DNA of 64,000 bases from Nocardia colli. GTDB lineage: Bacteria; Actinomycetota; Actinomycetes; Mycobacteriales; Mycobacteriaceae. A program made the position numbers and the translations under genes. Of this stretch, positions 49,943 to 58,861 are shown in pieces. The notes beneath the pieces are model-generated. The model was not told where the DNA came from and did not search any database. It worked only from the letters and a program-made list of their open reading frames with translations. Positions within the stretch are counted from its first letter, which is position 1. Every line of letters starts with the position of its first letter. The stretch is from the NCBI RefSeq assembly GCF_008704205.1, contig NZ_VXLC01000014.1:434001-498000 (forward strand). Direction: 5' to 3'.

Positions 49943-51289
49943 TCACAGCGGGAGGTTGTCCCGGAGCCGGGTCACGGCGGTGACGATGGCCGCGGATTGG
50001 ATGGTGACCAGGTGGGGGACCGGGACGGGGCGGCCGGGGGCGTTGGTTTCGATATCGGTGCACCACTTTTCGAATATCGCGGCGACGTGGGTGCGTTCGG
50101 CGGTGACCTCGGGGGACGGGTGGTGCCGGGATTCCTCGTCCAGCAGGCGCAGGAGCATGCCGCCGGCGCGGAGCCGGGCTACGCCGACCCAGACGTATTC
50201 TTCGATGAAGATCTCGCCGACGGTCGCCGGGCGGGAGTCGGTGGCGGAACGTTTGGCGGTGGCGTTGCCGCGCAGGGCGCGCACAGTGTCTTTCAACGCT
50301 CGTTCGAAGGGACTGCGGCCGGTCAAACGGCCGGATAGTCGGTCGAGGGCGTTCTGCACGATGTCCGCGATCTCCTCGTAAGCGGTTGCGGTAGAGCACA
50401 ACGCGCTTGCCATCGAGCGTCCGCTCGGGGCTTCGTCGGTGACCCGCGCGTCGACCCACAGCGGCAATTCGCAGACCAGCAGGGCGGTCGCGTGGGCCGC
50501 GGCGTAGTCGCGGATGCCGGCGCCGTACATCATCGCCAGCGGCTCGACGCCCTCGGCCGTGAGGGTCTCGGCGATCCGCTGGAACGACGGGAGCTCGAAA
50601 ACTCCTGGGGCCCAGGTTCTTGCGCCGGGTACATCGGCCGCGCCTTCGTAGATCGGCACGCCGGTCGCGGTGAGCTGGTCGGTGAGCCCGGTCCAGTAGT
50701 CGCGGTCGCCGCCGGTGGTGTAGAAGAATCCGCCGCCGAAATCGGCGTTGTGCAGCGACACGATCAGCGCGGGACGGGTTCGATCGATCAGGCGCATCAG
50801 GGCGAGGGTTTCCGGCAGCGGGGTGCCGACCGCGTGACCGCGCCAGTTGGTCGGGAAGCACCACTCCGGCTGCTCGGCGGCGGGCGGGCGGTAGAAGCCG
50901 CGCGCGACACCGGTTCTGGTGCGTGCCTCGGCGAACCAGCCTTCGTTGAGCCGGGTTCCGTCGGGATCCAGGCACAGCACGAAATGCCAAGTGGCGCCCA
51001 GGGTTTGCGCGTCGTCCGCCGTCAGCCTGCCCAGCAGATGCCGGATCGTCGCCATGCCGATCGGTTCGTTCGGATGCGGGTTCCCGATGACGACCACCTG
51101 CCTCGCCCCGGACCCGACCCGCACCTCGCGAATCGGATCACCCCCGCGTGACCTGCCGATCTCGGTGACCGCCACCCGATCCGGCACCGTCGCGACCAAT
51201 TCGTCGACGTAGTCGCTCAATTCGTCCACCGTCGGAAACGCGTCGATCAGTTCGACCGCACCGACGATCTCCCGCACATGATCCACCAC
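49943..51289 (-). CDS. M14-family zinc carboxypeptidase-like protein
   Basis: The 448-residue protein has the M14 zinc motif HPNE (H72, E75) in GNPHPNEPIG and the third ligand H180 in VSLHNADFGGG. A later CELPLWV likely supplies the catalytic Glu. It lacks a signal peptide. Such proteins remove C-terminal residues or deacylate/hydrolyse amino-acid conjugates. The C-terminal ~150 residues are helical and unfamiliar. The start at ATG 51289 has no close competitor. Confidence 0.85.
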   Translation of the reverse strand: MVDHVREIVGAVELIDAFPTVDELSDYVDELVATVPDRVAVTEIGRSRGGDPIREVRVGSGARQVVVIGNPHPNEPIGMATIRHLLGRLTADDAQTLGATWHFVLCLDPDGTRLNEGWFAEARTRTGVARGFYRPPAAEQPEWCFPTNWRGHAVGTPLPETLALMRLIDRTRPALIVSLHNADFGGGFFYTTGGDRDYWTGLTDQLTATGVPIYEGAADVPGARTWAPGVFELPSFQRIAETLTAEGVEPLAMMYGAGIRDYAAAHATALLVCELPLWVDARVTDEAPSGRSMASALCSTATAYEEIADIVQNALDRLSGRLTGRSPFERALKDTVRALRGNATAKRSATDSRPATVGEIFIEEYVWVGVARLRAGGMLLRLLDEESRHHPSPEVTAERTHVAAIFEKWCTDIETNAPGRPVPVPHLVTIQSAAIVTAVTRLRDNLPL

Positions 51290-51418
51290 CGAAACCTCAT
51301 CCTCCGCGCCCTCATCAATAGTGGGCGCGATGGGCGGGCTACGGGCGGGTTTCTCGACCGCGGAACGGATTCCGCCCGATCGGTATACGTCCCACCATCC
51401 GATGGCCGAACCGAGGGC

Positions 51419-53731
51419 TCAGCGGGGGACGCCGAACGACGGTGGCGCGTCGGCTTTCGCGGTGCCGAAATCCGGGCCGGGTTCGGTGCCCATGGTGAAG
51501 TCGAGGGTGCCGCCGGACAGCGCGAAGGCCTCGGGCAGCCACGCTTTCGTGGTCGGCTGGCCGTTCACCTGCAAGGCGCGAATGTACGGCGCGGAATCGA
51601 CGCCGGGGGCGGTGATGGTGAACTGCTCACCGGACGAGCGGACGATCTCGGCCTTGGTGAAGGCCGGACTGTGCACGAAAAGTTCTGCGCGGCTGGGGAT
51701 TACGGGGTAGATGCCGAGCGAGGCCCAGACGTACCAGGCGGACATGGTGCCGAGATCGTCGTTGCCGACCAGGCCGTTCGGGGTCGGTGCGAAGAGGTCG
51801 TCGCGGGCTTTGCCGACCACGTCCTGGGTGCGTTTGGGCAGTCCTGCCCAGGCGTACAGCCACGGCGTTTGCAGGGTCGGCTCGTTGCCGAGGTAGGCGA
51901 AGGGTTCGTGCGGGCCGGCGTTGAGCTTGGTGAAGAACAGGTCCAGCCGCCGGACCGCCTCGGCATTGCCGCGGGCCTCCACGTTGTCGCCCATCAGGTT
52001 GAACAGGGCGCGCACGTCGTGGAAGGTCATCCAATGGTATTGCGCGCCATTGCCTTCCACATATCCGTCGGTGCCTGCCGGGTCGAACGGCCCGAAGAAG
52101 CCCTGAGCCGAACGGGGTTGCAGCCATTTGGTCATCGGGTTGAACAGGTGCTGCCAGCCGTGCGCGGCGCGCAGGAACTTCGCGTTGACCTCGCTGTTGC
52201 CGAGCCGTTGGGCCAGCTGCGAGATGCCGAAATCGGCGATGTTGTACTCGAGCGTGTCGGACACCTGGTTGGGCACCCAGCCGAGCCGCTGGTACTCGTC
52301 GTTGCTCGGGCGTTCGGTGTAGCCTGCCTTCTCGCCGACGCGTTCGGCGCCGGCGACCATGGAGGTGAGCGCGCCCTCGGCGTCGAAATCGCGGGCGCCG
52401 AACGCGTACGCGCTGGCCACGACCGAGTGGTACGGGTCGCCGTTCATCACCCCGGTGATGGTGTTCTGATGCGACCAGCGGTCCCACACGTCGCCGAGGA
52501 CGTGCGCGTTGTCGTACATCGATTGAGCGATGTCGGAGGCCACGTCGGGCGCTAGCCACGCGAGCAGCTGGGCCTCGCTGCGGTAGATGTCCCAGCCGGA
52601 GAAGGTGGCGTAGTAGTGGTGACCGGGACGCACCTGATGGGTCTGGCCGTCGAATCCGGTGTAGTTGCCGTCGACGTCGTCGAAGATATAGGGCTGTAGG
52701 AAGACGTGGTAGAGCGCGGAATAGAAGGTTTGCAGCCGTTTCTGGTCGCCGCCGGTCACCTGGATCTGATCGAATCTGCGCTGCCACGCGTCGAGCGCGT
52801 TCCCCCGGACGGCGTCGAAATCCTTCGCGCCGATCTCGGCGGCGAGATTGCGGCGGGCGCCGTCGACGCTGACATAGGACAGTCCGGTGCGCATCTGCAC
52901 GGGCTGGGCGGAAGCGAATTGCAGGAACAGGCCGGCGCCGAGGCCGTTGCTCGCGATATCGCCGGAATTCGTGCGGCGGGTGGGGGCCGCGCCGCCGGTG
53001 GTGGTCGCGCCCGGCCGGATGACGTTGTCCTTCCACGCGCCCGACGCGGTGATCGGGCGGTCGAAGGTGGCGTGGAAGTAGACCCGGTAGCGGGTGCGCG
53101 CGCCGCAGAATCCGCCGGTCAGGGCCCAGCCGGAGACGGAGTTGCCGTCGATGGTGAGCTCGGAGTCGTCCACGCCGTTCACCGAGCCGGTGACGTCGAG
53201 CAGCAGGGTGCCCGGCTGGTTCTTCGGGAAGGTGAAGCGGGCGACGCCGGCCCTGGTCGACGCGGTCAGCTCGGTCTGCACGCCGCTGTCGGTGGTGACG
53301 CTGTAGTAGCCGGGGTTGGCCTGCTCGTTCGCGTGATCGAAGGTCTGCAGGTAGCCCGCGCCGTCGACGGCCGGTGAGCGGCCGATGATCCCGGACACCG
53401 GCAGCACCGGAAAGTCTTGTGCGCCAGTGCAACCGGGACCGGAGATGTGCGTCATCGAGAATCCGTAGAGCCGGTTGTCCTCGTATTTGTACCCGCCGCC
53501 CGCGGTGCGCACCGTGTCCGGGCTCCACTGCATCATGCCGAACGGCGAGACCGCGCCGGGGAAAGTCATCCCCGCACCGCCGCCGTGTCCGAAATCGGGG
53601 CCGCCGTCCTGCGTGCCGACGAATGGATTCACATATCTACTGGAATCAGCCACAGTCTCAGCGTGCGCCGCAACGGGAATCAAGGGAAGCAACAAAGGAA
53701 CAACAATGCCGACAAGACGGCGACGCGACAT
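51419..53731 (-). CDS. Secreted GH92-family alpha-mannosidase-like protein
   Basis: The 770-residue protein starts with a signal peptide (MSRRRLVGIVVPLLLPLIPV, AHA cleavage site near 25). The mature part shows GH92 marks: YVNPFVGTQDGG, HGGGAGMTFPGAVSPFGMMQW, FSMTHISGPGC, and YLGNEPTLQTPWLY and GNDDLGTMSAWYV near the C-terminus. GH92 enzymes are calcium-dependent exo-alpha-mannosidases and might trim mannans. ATG 53731 has GAGGAGAGG upstream. An ~8-base palindrome CAACGTTG (53755-53762) just before may bind a LacI-type protein. Confidence 0.92.
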   Translation of the reverse strand: MSRRRLVGIVVPLLLPLIPVAAHAETVADSSRYVNPFVGTQDGGPDFGHGGGAGMTFPGAVSPFGMMQWSPDTVRTAGGGYKYEDNRLYGFSMTHISGPGCTGAQDFPVLPVSGIIGRSPAVDGAGYLQTFDHANEQANPGYYSVTTDSGVQTELTASTRAGVARFTFPKNQPGTLLLDVTGSVNGVDDSELTIDGNSVSGWALTGGFCGARTRYRVYFHATFDRPITASGAWKDNVIRPGATTTGGAAPTRRTNSGDIASNGLGAGLFLQFASAQPVQMRTGLSYVSVDGARRNLAAEIGAKDFDAVRGNALDAWQRRFDQIQVTGGDQKRLQTFYSALYHVFLQPYIFDDVDGNYTGFDGQTHQVRPGHHYYATFSGWDIYRSEAQLLAWLAPDVASDIAQSMYDNAHVLGDVWDRWSHQNTITGVMNGDPYHSVVASAYAFGARDFDAEGALTSMVAGAERVGEKAGYTERPSNDEYQRLGWVPNQVSDTLEYNIADFGISQLAQRLGNSEVNAKFLRAAHGWQHLFNPMTKWLQPRSAQGFFGPFDPAGTDGYVEGNGAQYHWMTFHDVRALFNLMGDNVEARGNAEAVRRLDLFFTKLNAGPHEPFAYLGNEPTLQTPWLYAWAGLPKRTQDVVGKARDDLFAPTPNGLVGNDDLGTMSAWYVWASLGIYPVIPSRAELFVHSPAFTKAEIVRSSGEQFTITAPGVDSAPYIRALQVNGQPTTKAWLPEAFALSGGTLDFTMGTEPGPDFGTAKADAPPSFGVPR

Positions 53732-53926
53732 ACCTCTCCTCGACGAGCGTCCGACAACGTTGCCCCGGTGCGTGCCCATCCTGGCAGGATGCCGCGGGTC
53801 GCGAGTACCCGACACGCCGCTGATCAGTGCTTTTGTGGTCGCGCCCGACGTTGTCGCGCATTGTCTCAGCGCGCTGCGCTCACGTCGCGCCGTTGCCCGA
53901 CATCACGCGGGACCTAGCGGTCGCCC

Positions 53927-53994
53927 GCGCATGAGTTGTGCGGCCGCGCACGAAACAGCGGGCTAACTCGTGCGCTTCCTGCTATTCGGTGCGC
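53927..53994. repeat. 68-base dispersed repeat, copy B
   Basis: Second copy of the repeat at 43239-43306, same orientation and length, about three quarters identical. Here its 5' end (GCGCATGAGTT) and the internal AACTCGTGCGC form an 11-bp inverted pair with one G-U type mismatch, so an RNA hairpin is possible. Confidence 0.6.
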
Positions 53995-53998
53995 AGGA

Positions 53999-54430
53999 GA
54001 TCGTTTCTCAGTGCTGTGGGCGCGTGTGCGTTCAGTGGTTGAGGGTTTCGTGAATCCAGGTGGGGGTGGCAAGTTGGCGGTCGATAGTTGTTCGGACGGG
54101 CGCGGCGGAGGTCCATGCGCAGGTAGGTGCGGACCGGGACGCCGAATTCGCGGGTCAGGTGGTGCTGGTCGGCGAAATCGGTGCGGAGGGCAGGGGCCGG
54201 TCGGTAGCCGGATTCGCTCGGCGTCGCGAATCGTCGTGGCCTGGTGAAGTTTCGGACGGGGGTGCCGTCGGGGTCCGGAAAGTGTTGTCCGAGTAGGCTG
54301 TAGGTCCATGCGGTAGCGGCGGCGCCGTGCTGTTCGCCGGAGCCGAGACCGATCACGATGTCGAGCGGGCCGGGGTGGGCAGACAGGACGTCCGCACCGT
54401 ACAGGCAGCAACGGTCCGTGCAGTGCCACT
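53999..54430 (-). pseudogene. Remnant of an AraC-type regulator (tentative)
   Basis: On the minus strand a frame without a clear start reads HPGPLDIVIGLGSGEQH, later TDFADQHHLTREFGVPVRTYLR, and then loses similarity. The last part resembles fragments of AraC-family helix-turn-helix regions, which contain FxDQxHLTREF and GVPxRxYL segments. The two HTH pieces are closer than normal and the rest is Pro/Arg-rich. This suggests decay with deletions. Evidence is by eye. Confidence 0.35.
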
Positions 54431-54483
54431 CTAGTGGGGCGTGCTGCGGTTTTCGGTGGCCGTGATGCGGGTAGCGCTGCTGT

Positions 54484-55290
54484 ATGGACCTTTCGGAATG
54501 TTTCGAATGGCGCGGTCGGCGGATCGCGTGGGGGAGCGTCGGGCAGGGGCCTGCCGTCGTGCTTTGTCATGGGACGCCGTTCTCGTCGGTGCTGTGGCAT
54601 CCGTTCGCCGAGGCGTTGAGTCGTGACTTCACTGTTTATGTCTGGGATATGCCCGGGTATGGGCAGTCGTCGAAGCGGCCCGAGGATGTGGTCGACTTCG
54701 GTAGTCAGGCTGCGGCGTTCGCGGCGTTGGTCGAACACTGGGGGCTGGAGCGTCCGCATGTCATCGCGCACGACTTCGGTGGTGCGGTGTCGTTGCGTGC
54801 GCATCTGGTGGAGGGGGTGCCGTATCGGTCGCTGATGCTCGTCGATGTCGTGGCGATTCCGCCGAGTGGGTCGCCGTTCTTCCGGTTCGTGCAGGAGCAT
54901 CCGGATCTGCTGAGGCAGCTTCCCGCCTACATTCATGCGGCGCTCGTGCGGGCTTATATCCAGGGTGCGAGTCATCGTGGGCTGCGTGATGACGACCTCG
55001 ACGCGTTGGTCGCGCCGTGGACCGGAGACGAGGGGCAGCCGGCCTTCTATCGCCAGATCGCCGACTACGACGAGCGTTTCCTGGTGGAGAACGAGCAGCG
55101 ACTCGGCGGGATCGACATTCCGGTTCGAGTGCTGTGGGGCAGCGAGGACACGTGGATCCCCGCTGCCCAAGGCCAGAAACTCACCGGCCTCATTCCCGGC
55201 GCGACGTTCCGGTTGATCGGTGCATCGGGACATCTGATGCACTACGACGCCCCGATTCCGCTGACCGACGAGATCCGCAGCTGGCTCTGA
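54484..55290 (+). CDS. Alpha/beta hydrolase, haloalkane-dehalogenase/epoxide-hydrolase-like
   Basis: The 268-residue protein has oxyanion motif LCHGTPFSSVLW, nucleophile D97 in IAHDFGGAVSLRA and the catalytic His near GASGHLMHYDAP (~255). The Asp nucleophile groups it with dehalogenase- or epoxide-hydrolase-like enzymes. The start is ATG 54484; no good SD is seen. It is preceded by a degraded regulator and followed by a methyltransferase. Confidence 0.85.
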   Translation: MDLSECFEWRGRRIAWGSVGQGPAVVLCHGTPFSSVLWHPFAEALSRDFTVYVWDMPGYGQSSKRPEDVVDFGSQAAAFAALVEHWGLERPHVIAHDFGGAVSLRAHLVEGVPYRSLMLVDVVAIPPSGSPFFRFVQEHPDLLRQLPAYIHAALVRAYIQGASHRGLRDDDLDALVAPWTGDEGQPAFYRQIADYDERFLVENEQRLGGIDIPVRVLWGSEDTWIPAAQGQKLTGLIPGATFRLIGASGHLMHYDAPIPLTDEIRSWL

Positions 55291-55435
55291 TCAGAGCCTT
55301 TGGATCCGCACTCCCGCTCGGGATCCGCACTCGGAATGGGGCACTAGAGCGAGGCGGATCCCGGGTTGGGGTGCGGATTTCGCGCGTGTTCGTGATTGTG
55401 GGGAAGGGTGCTCTGGGGGTACGTAGGGTGATTGG

Positions 55436-56215
55436 GTGCGCCAGGATGATCGGTTGGGGCTTGCCTCTTCGTTTGGAACTGCTGCGGCGGCGTATGCCGA
55501 GCATCGGCCGGACTATGCGCAGGCTGCGGTTCGGTGGGCGTTGGAAGGTGCGCCGGGGGCTCGGGTGCTCGATCTCGGGGCCGGGACTGGGAAACTGACT
55601 GCCATGTTGCATGGTCTGGGTGCCGAAGTTGTTGCGGTCGAGCCGGATTCGGCGATGTTGGCCGAGTTGCGTCACACAGTGCCTGGTGTTCGTGCCCTGG
55701 TAGGGAGCGCGGAGGCGATTCCATTGCCGGACAATTTTGTCGATGCCGTGTTGGCGGGCAATGCCATGCATTGGTTCGACATGGATGTCGCGGGACCCGA
55801 GATTGCCAGAGTCCTTGCGCCCGCAGGCGTTCTCGCTGGCCTGTGGAACGTCATGGACGACGGGGTCGATTGGGTTGCCGGGCTCGCGCAGATCAGCGGG
55901 AGTGCGGCGATCGGTCCGCGGGATACGCCGGCCAGCTGGCGTGCGGAGACGGCCGAGATGCACCTGCCGAAATCTGGTGCGGCTGCGCGGTTCGGCTCGG
56001 CGGAGCAGGCCGAGTTCGCGCACGGTCAGGTTCGCACCGCCGACTCACTCGTCGCGACACTGGCGACACGGGCGGGGATGCTGGTCATGCCTGAACAGGA
56101 GCAAGAAGCCGCGCTGAGCCGAATCCGCGCATTCCTTGCTGGTCGCGAGGAGACAGCCCGCGGCGAGTTCACACTTCCGATGCTGACTTGTGTGCTGCGC
56201 GTCCGCCGGCTGTGA
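55436..56215 (+). CDS. Class I SAM-dependent methyltransferase (UbiE-like)
   Basis: The 259-residue protein from GTG 55436 has SAM motif I VLDLGAGTGKLTAML (~residues 44-58), the acidic VEPDSAMLAEL, and NAMHWFDMDVAGPEIARVL. It resembles methyltransferases of the UbiE/biotin-type group. The gene seems monocistronic and is convergent with the toxin-antitoxin pair. Substrate unknown. Confidence 0.86.
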   Translation: MRQDDRLGLASSFGTAAAAYAEHRPDYAQAAVRWALEGAPGARVLDLGAGTGKLTAMLHGLGAEVVAVEPDSAMLAELRHTVPGVRALVGSAEAIPLPDNFVDAVLAGNAMHWFDMDVAGPEIARVLAPAGVLAGLWNVMDDGVDWVAGLAQISGSAAIGPRDTPASWRAETAEMHLPKSGAAARFGSAEQAEFAHGQVRTADSLVATLATRAGMLVMPEQEQEAALSRIRAFLAGREETARGEFTLPMLTCVLRVRRL

Positions 56216-56303
56216 ACGCTGTCGCCGGGCACTCCCTGGCCGCGTGACGACGGTTTCGGCTCGCGGGAGACAGTCTCTTGCCCTCGATCGTGAGTCGGAG
56301 AGT

Positions 56304-56636
56304 TCAGCTGGCGCGATGGTGGATCGGGCGTACCCCGGCGAGGGCGCGCAGGGCGTCGGCGCGGGAGATGGGTTGGTCGTCGGCGAGGGCGGCGAGTTCT
56401 ACGGCGAGCCAGTCGCGGATGAGTTCGCTCATGGTGATGCCGCGGGCCTGGGCCTCGGCCTTGATGGATTGGTCCATGTCGAGCGGGATGCGCAGGGATC
56501 TGACCACCATGATGTCTTCGCCGGGCGCCATCGGGGGCGGTACGTCGGCCTCGCCTACCGGTGCGTCGTCGAAGACGAGGCTGTCCATCAACTCGTCCAC
56601 CCCCTGCGGGGTGGTGGGGAATGTGTTGTCGCCCAT
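56304..56636 (-). CDS. Antitoxin-like ribbon-helix-helix protein (BrnA-type)
   Basis: The 110-residue protein has an acidic N-terminal half and a C-terminal RHH-like segment, VVRSLRIPLDMDQSIKAEAQ followed by ITMSELIRDWLAVELAAL. Its ATG overlaps the stop of the preceding toxin gene in a TGATG junction. RHH antitoxins bind their own promoter. The 16-base palindrome at 56923-56938 is the likely site. A toxin-first gene order is typical of BrnTA-like systems. Confidence 0.75.
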   Translation of the reverse strand: MGDNTFPTTPQGVDELMDSLVFDDAPVGEADVPPPMAPGEDIMVVRSLRIPLDMDQSIKAEAQARGITMSELIRDWLAVELAALADDQPISRADALRALAGVRPIHHRAS

Positions 56637-56914
56637 CACTGGTTCTCCTGTTCCCACTTTTCGAACTCGGTCAGCTGCTCCGGGCTCATCGGTCGGGCGG
56701 CGACGATCTGCCATTGCCAGGCCTCGGCCTGGCGCAGGCCGACGATCAGCGGGCGACCCGCGGCCGTGCGGCCCCAGATCGTCAGCATCTCCATGCCGGC
56801 CGTGCCGCGTCCGCGCCGCGGCCACCGTCGCTGCTTGGTCAGCACCTGCATCACCTCGTTCGGAGAGATCCCGATGAGCATGTCCAACGCCCAATCAGGC
56901 CACTCGAAACCCAC
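56636..56914 (-). CDS. BrnT-like toxin
   Basis: The 92-residue protein starts VGFEWPDWALDMLIGISPNE and ends in IVAARPMSPEQLTEFEKWEQ. The FEW start, a central beta-rich part (MEMLTIWGRTAAGRPLIVGL) and the final alpha-helix fit BrnT, a RelE-fold ribonuclease. I chose GTG 56914 because TATTAT (56927-56922), a good -10, is eight bases upstream and no SD exists; ATG 56923 would place the start inside that box. The antitoxin follows with one base overlap. Confidence 0.7.
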   Translation of the reverse strand: MGFEWPDWALDMLIGISPNEVMQVLTKQRRWPRRGRGTAGMEMLTIWGRTAAGRPLIVGLRQAEAWQWQIVAARPMSPEQLTEFEKWEQENQ

Positions 56915-56922
56915 ACCTCGCA

Positions 56923-56938
56923 TAATACGCGCGTATTA
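56923..56938. promoter_or_regulatory. 16-base palindrome at the toxin-antitoxin promoter
   Basis: TAATACGCGCGTATTA is perfectly self-complementary and overlaps the candidate -10 of the toxin gene. It is a likely autoregulatory operator for the RHH antitoxin. Confidence 0.7.
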
Positions 56939-56994
56939 CGCCTGGTGGCTATAGGCGGTGCCGACTCGCGGGGGTCGCTGGTAGAAGTGGATGC

Positions 56995-57876
56995 GTGATC
57001 TACGTCGACGTTCCGCTGACCGAGGATATTCAGGCCGCTGTCGCGGCCGAATGGGGATACAAGGGCGATGGGGTGCGCCTCTACGGCGGTGAGGAGTCCG
57101 CGGCTTATCGGGTCGGCGAGGTGGTGGTGCGGATCGGGGCGGTGGATCGCGATCCGGCGGAAGTGGAGTGGTGCAACGGAATCGCGGTTGCCGCGGCCCG
57201 CACGGTGCCCGAGGCGGTGGCGCCGCTGCCGCGCGCGGACGGGTCGACGGTCCAGGTGGTGGCGGGCCGCCCGATCACCGTGTGGCCGCTGATCGAGGGA
57301 CAGTGGGCGAGTAGCGAGGATCCGGTGCAGGTCGCCGAGGCCGCCGGGCTGCTGGCGCGGGTGCATCGGGCGCTGGCCGGCCATCGGCCGGTGCCGCGGC
57401 CCAAACGGTCGTTTCTGGAGATCGGGCTCGACGGGTCGCCGTCGGCCGAATTGCCCGATCCCGATCTGGATCATTGGCTGGGCGAATTCAGCAAGTCCGC
57501 CCGCTCTCAACCGCTGCACGGCGACTATTACGAGGGCAATCTGCTTGCCCGCGACGGGCATGTCACCGCGGTGCTCGACTGGGACGAGGCGCTGATCGGC
57601 CCGCCGGAGGTCGAACTGGCCTCCGCCGCTTTGGAATTCGCCGACGTACTCGGGCGCGACCTGACCGGCGCGCGACGGTTCGCCGACGACTATCACGCCG
57701 CGGGCGGCACCGCCGGGCCGCTGGACGACGTCGCTCTCGCGCAGCTGATGCGGCACCGATTGCGCAGGGAGGCAGTGTATTTCGGCATCGCGGTCGGTCG
57801 CGGCGTGCAGCACGACGAGGACGATCTGGAGTATCACCGGCAGCGGATGGACACTTTTCGTCAACTGCGCCCGTGA
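56995..57876 (+). CDS. Aminoglycoside phosphotransferase-family kinase
   Basis: The 293-residue protein has the APH kinase motifs: catalytic loop LHGDYYEGNLL (~181-191) and metal-binding VLDWDEALIGPPEVELA (~201-217). The family includes aminoglycoside kinases, homoserine and choline kinases; there is nothing to prove antibiotic resistance. The GTG at 56995 is favoured by homology. It is divergent from the toxin-antitoxin pair, with 57 bases between the palindrome and its start. Confidence 0.85.
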   Translation: MIYVDVPLTEDIQAAVAAEWGYKGDGVRLYGGEESAAYRVGEVVVRIGAVDRDPAEVEWCNGIAVAAARTVPEAVAPLPRADGSTVQVVAGRPITVWPLIEGQWASSEDPVQVAEAAGLLARVHRALAGHRPVPRPKRSFLEIGLDGSPSAELPDPDLDHWLGEFSKSARSQPLHGDYYEGNLLARDGHVTAVLDWDEALIGPPEVELASAALEFADVLGRDLTGARRFADDYHAAGGTAGPLDDVALAQLMRHRLRREAVYFGIAVGRGVQHDEDDLEYHRQRMDTFRQLRP

Positions 57877-58061
57877 ACACGGCGCAGAGCAGGTAAAACT
57901 CCAACATTCAACGGTTATCGACATGTCCGGAGAACCGACCGCCAATTATGTAGGGGCGGTAAGAGTTTCCGGATTTTCCCCACTTCTATTGGGGAGCGGC
58001 GCGCGGGTATAGACGTCTTACAGTGAGATCTATCCGATCCCCGCCCTTTGTGAGGCATCTC

Positions 58062-58724
58062 ATGTACAAGAAAACTGCTACGCTCGGCGCTGCACTATTC
58101 GCGCTTGCTATTCCGATGGCCGGCTCACCGGCGTCTGGAATGCCGACCACCGATCGCGACATGCCCACTCCGCCGGACAAGATTGTTATCGACGTCGCGA
58201 CCGTAAATGGCACCGGCTGCCCGGCGGGAACCGCTGCGGTCGCGGTCTCACCGGACAATGAGGCCTTCACGGTCACCTACAGCCAGTACACCGCCAAGGT
58301 GGGTGTCGGAGCCGGTCCGACCGAATTCCGGTTGAACTGCCAGCTCAATCTGAAAGTGCATGTCCCACAGGGCTTCACCTACGGCATCGCGCAGGCCGAT
58401 TACCGTGGCTTCGCCTCCCTGGCGAAGGGGGCGACCGCCCTGGAAAGGGCCCGCTACTACTTCCAGGGCAATTCACCGACCGACTACGTCGATCACAACC
58501 TCAAGGGCCCGTTCGGTGACGACTGGCAGTACACCGACTCCACCGAGGTCGGCGCGATCGTTTATCAGCCCTGCGGCGAGTTCCGCAATTTCAATATCAA
58601 TACACAATTGCGCGTCGACGCCGGCACCTCCGACCCGAAAAAGACCACCAGCTTCATCACGATGGATTCTACGGACGGAAGCATCAAAACCACCTACCAC
58701 TTCGCCTGGAAGAAGTGCCCCTAA
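58062..58724 (+). CDS. Secreted DUF4360-type protein
   Basis: The 220-residue protein has a signal peptide (MYKKTATLGAALFALAIPMA, cleavage near 25). The mature part has GTGCPAGTAAVAVSPDNEAF, CQLNLKVHVPQGFTYGIAQ, and a C-terminal FAWKKCP, which fit DUF4360, a group of secreted beta proteins with unknown role. ATG 58062 has TGAGG upstream; an in-frame earlier start gives a longer basic N-terminus. The region before it is unusually AT-rich for the window. Confidence 0.82.
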   Translation: MYKKTATLGAALFALAIPMAGSPASGMPTTDRDMPTPPDKIVIDVATVNGTGCPAGTAAVAVSPDNEAFTVTYSQYTAKVGVGAGPTEFRLNCQLNLKVHVPQGFTYGIAQADYRGFASLAKGATALERARYYFQGNSPTDYVDHNLKGPFGDDWQYTDSTEVGAIVYQPCGEFRNFNINTQLRVDAGTSDPKKTTSFITMDSTDGSIKTTYHFAWKKCP

Positions 58725-58798
58725 AGAATTATGCCCGACTGCGTAATTCCTGAATCGGCACGGTGATCGGGTGGGCGATCGCCGATCCGGCGCGAATT

Positions 58799-58836
58799 CG
58801 ACCGCTATCCGCAGAGCTGTCTCCGGATAGCGGTCG
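58799..58836. terminator. Bidirectional stem-loop between convergent genes
   Basis: A perfect 13-bp stem (58799-58811 with 58824-58836) and a 12-base loop lie between the DUF4360-type gene and the convergent hexosaminidase gene. No T tract. It can serve both directions. Confidence 0.75.
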
Positions 58837-58861
58837 TCGCCGTCCATCCGAGTGGCGCGGA

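Larger units (their letters stand above)
53732..54483. other. Long intergenic region between GH92 and hydrolase genes
   Basis: About 750 bases. From left to right it holds the GH92 promoter side with CAACGTTG at 53755-53762, dispersed repeat copy B (53927-53994) and a likely degraded AraC-type gene on the minus strand up to ~54430. No intact gene is seen. Confidence 0.5.

Noticed and set aside
53914..55242. A minus-strand open frame of about 440 codons
   Set aside because: It lies opposite the alpha/beta hydrolase gene, has Pro/Arg-rich composition typical of GC-bias shadows, and shows no domain.
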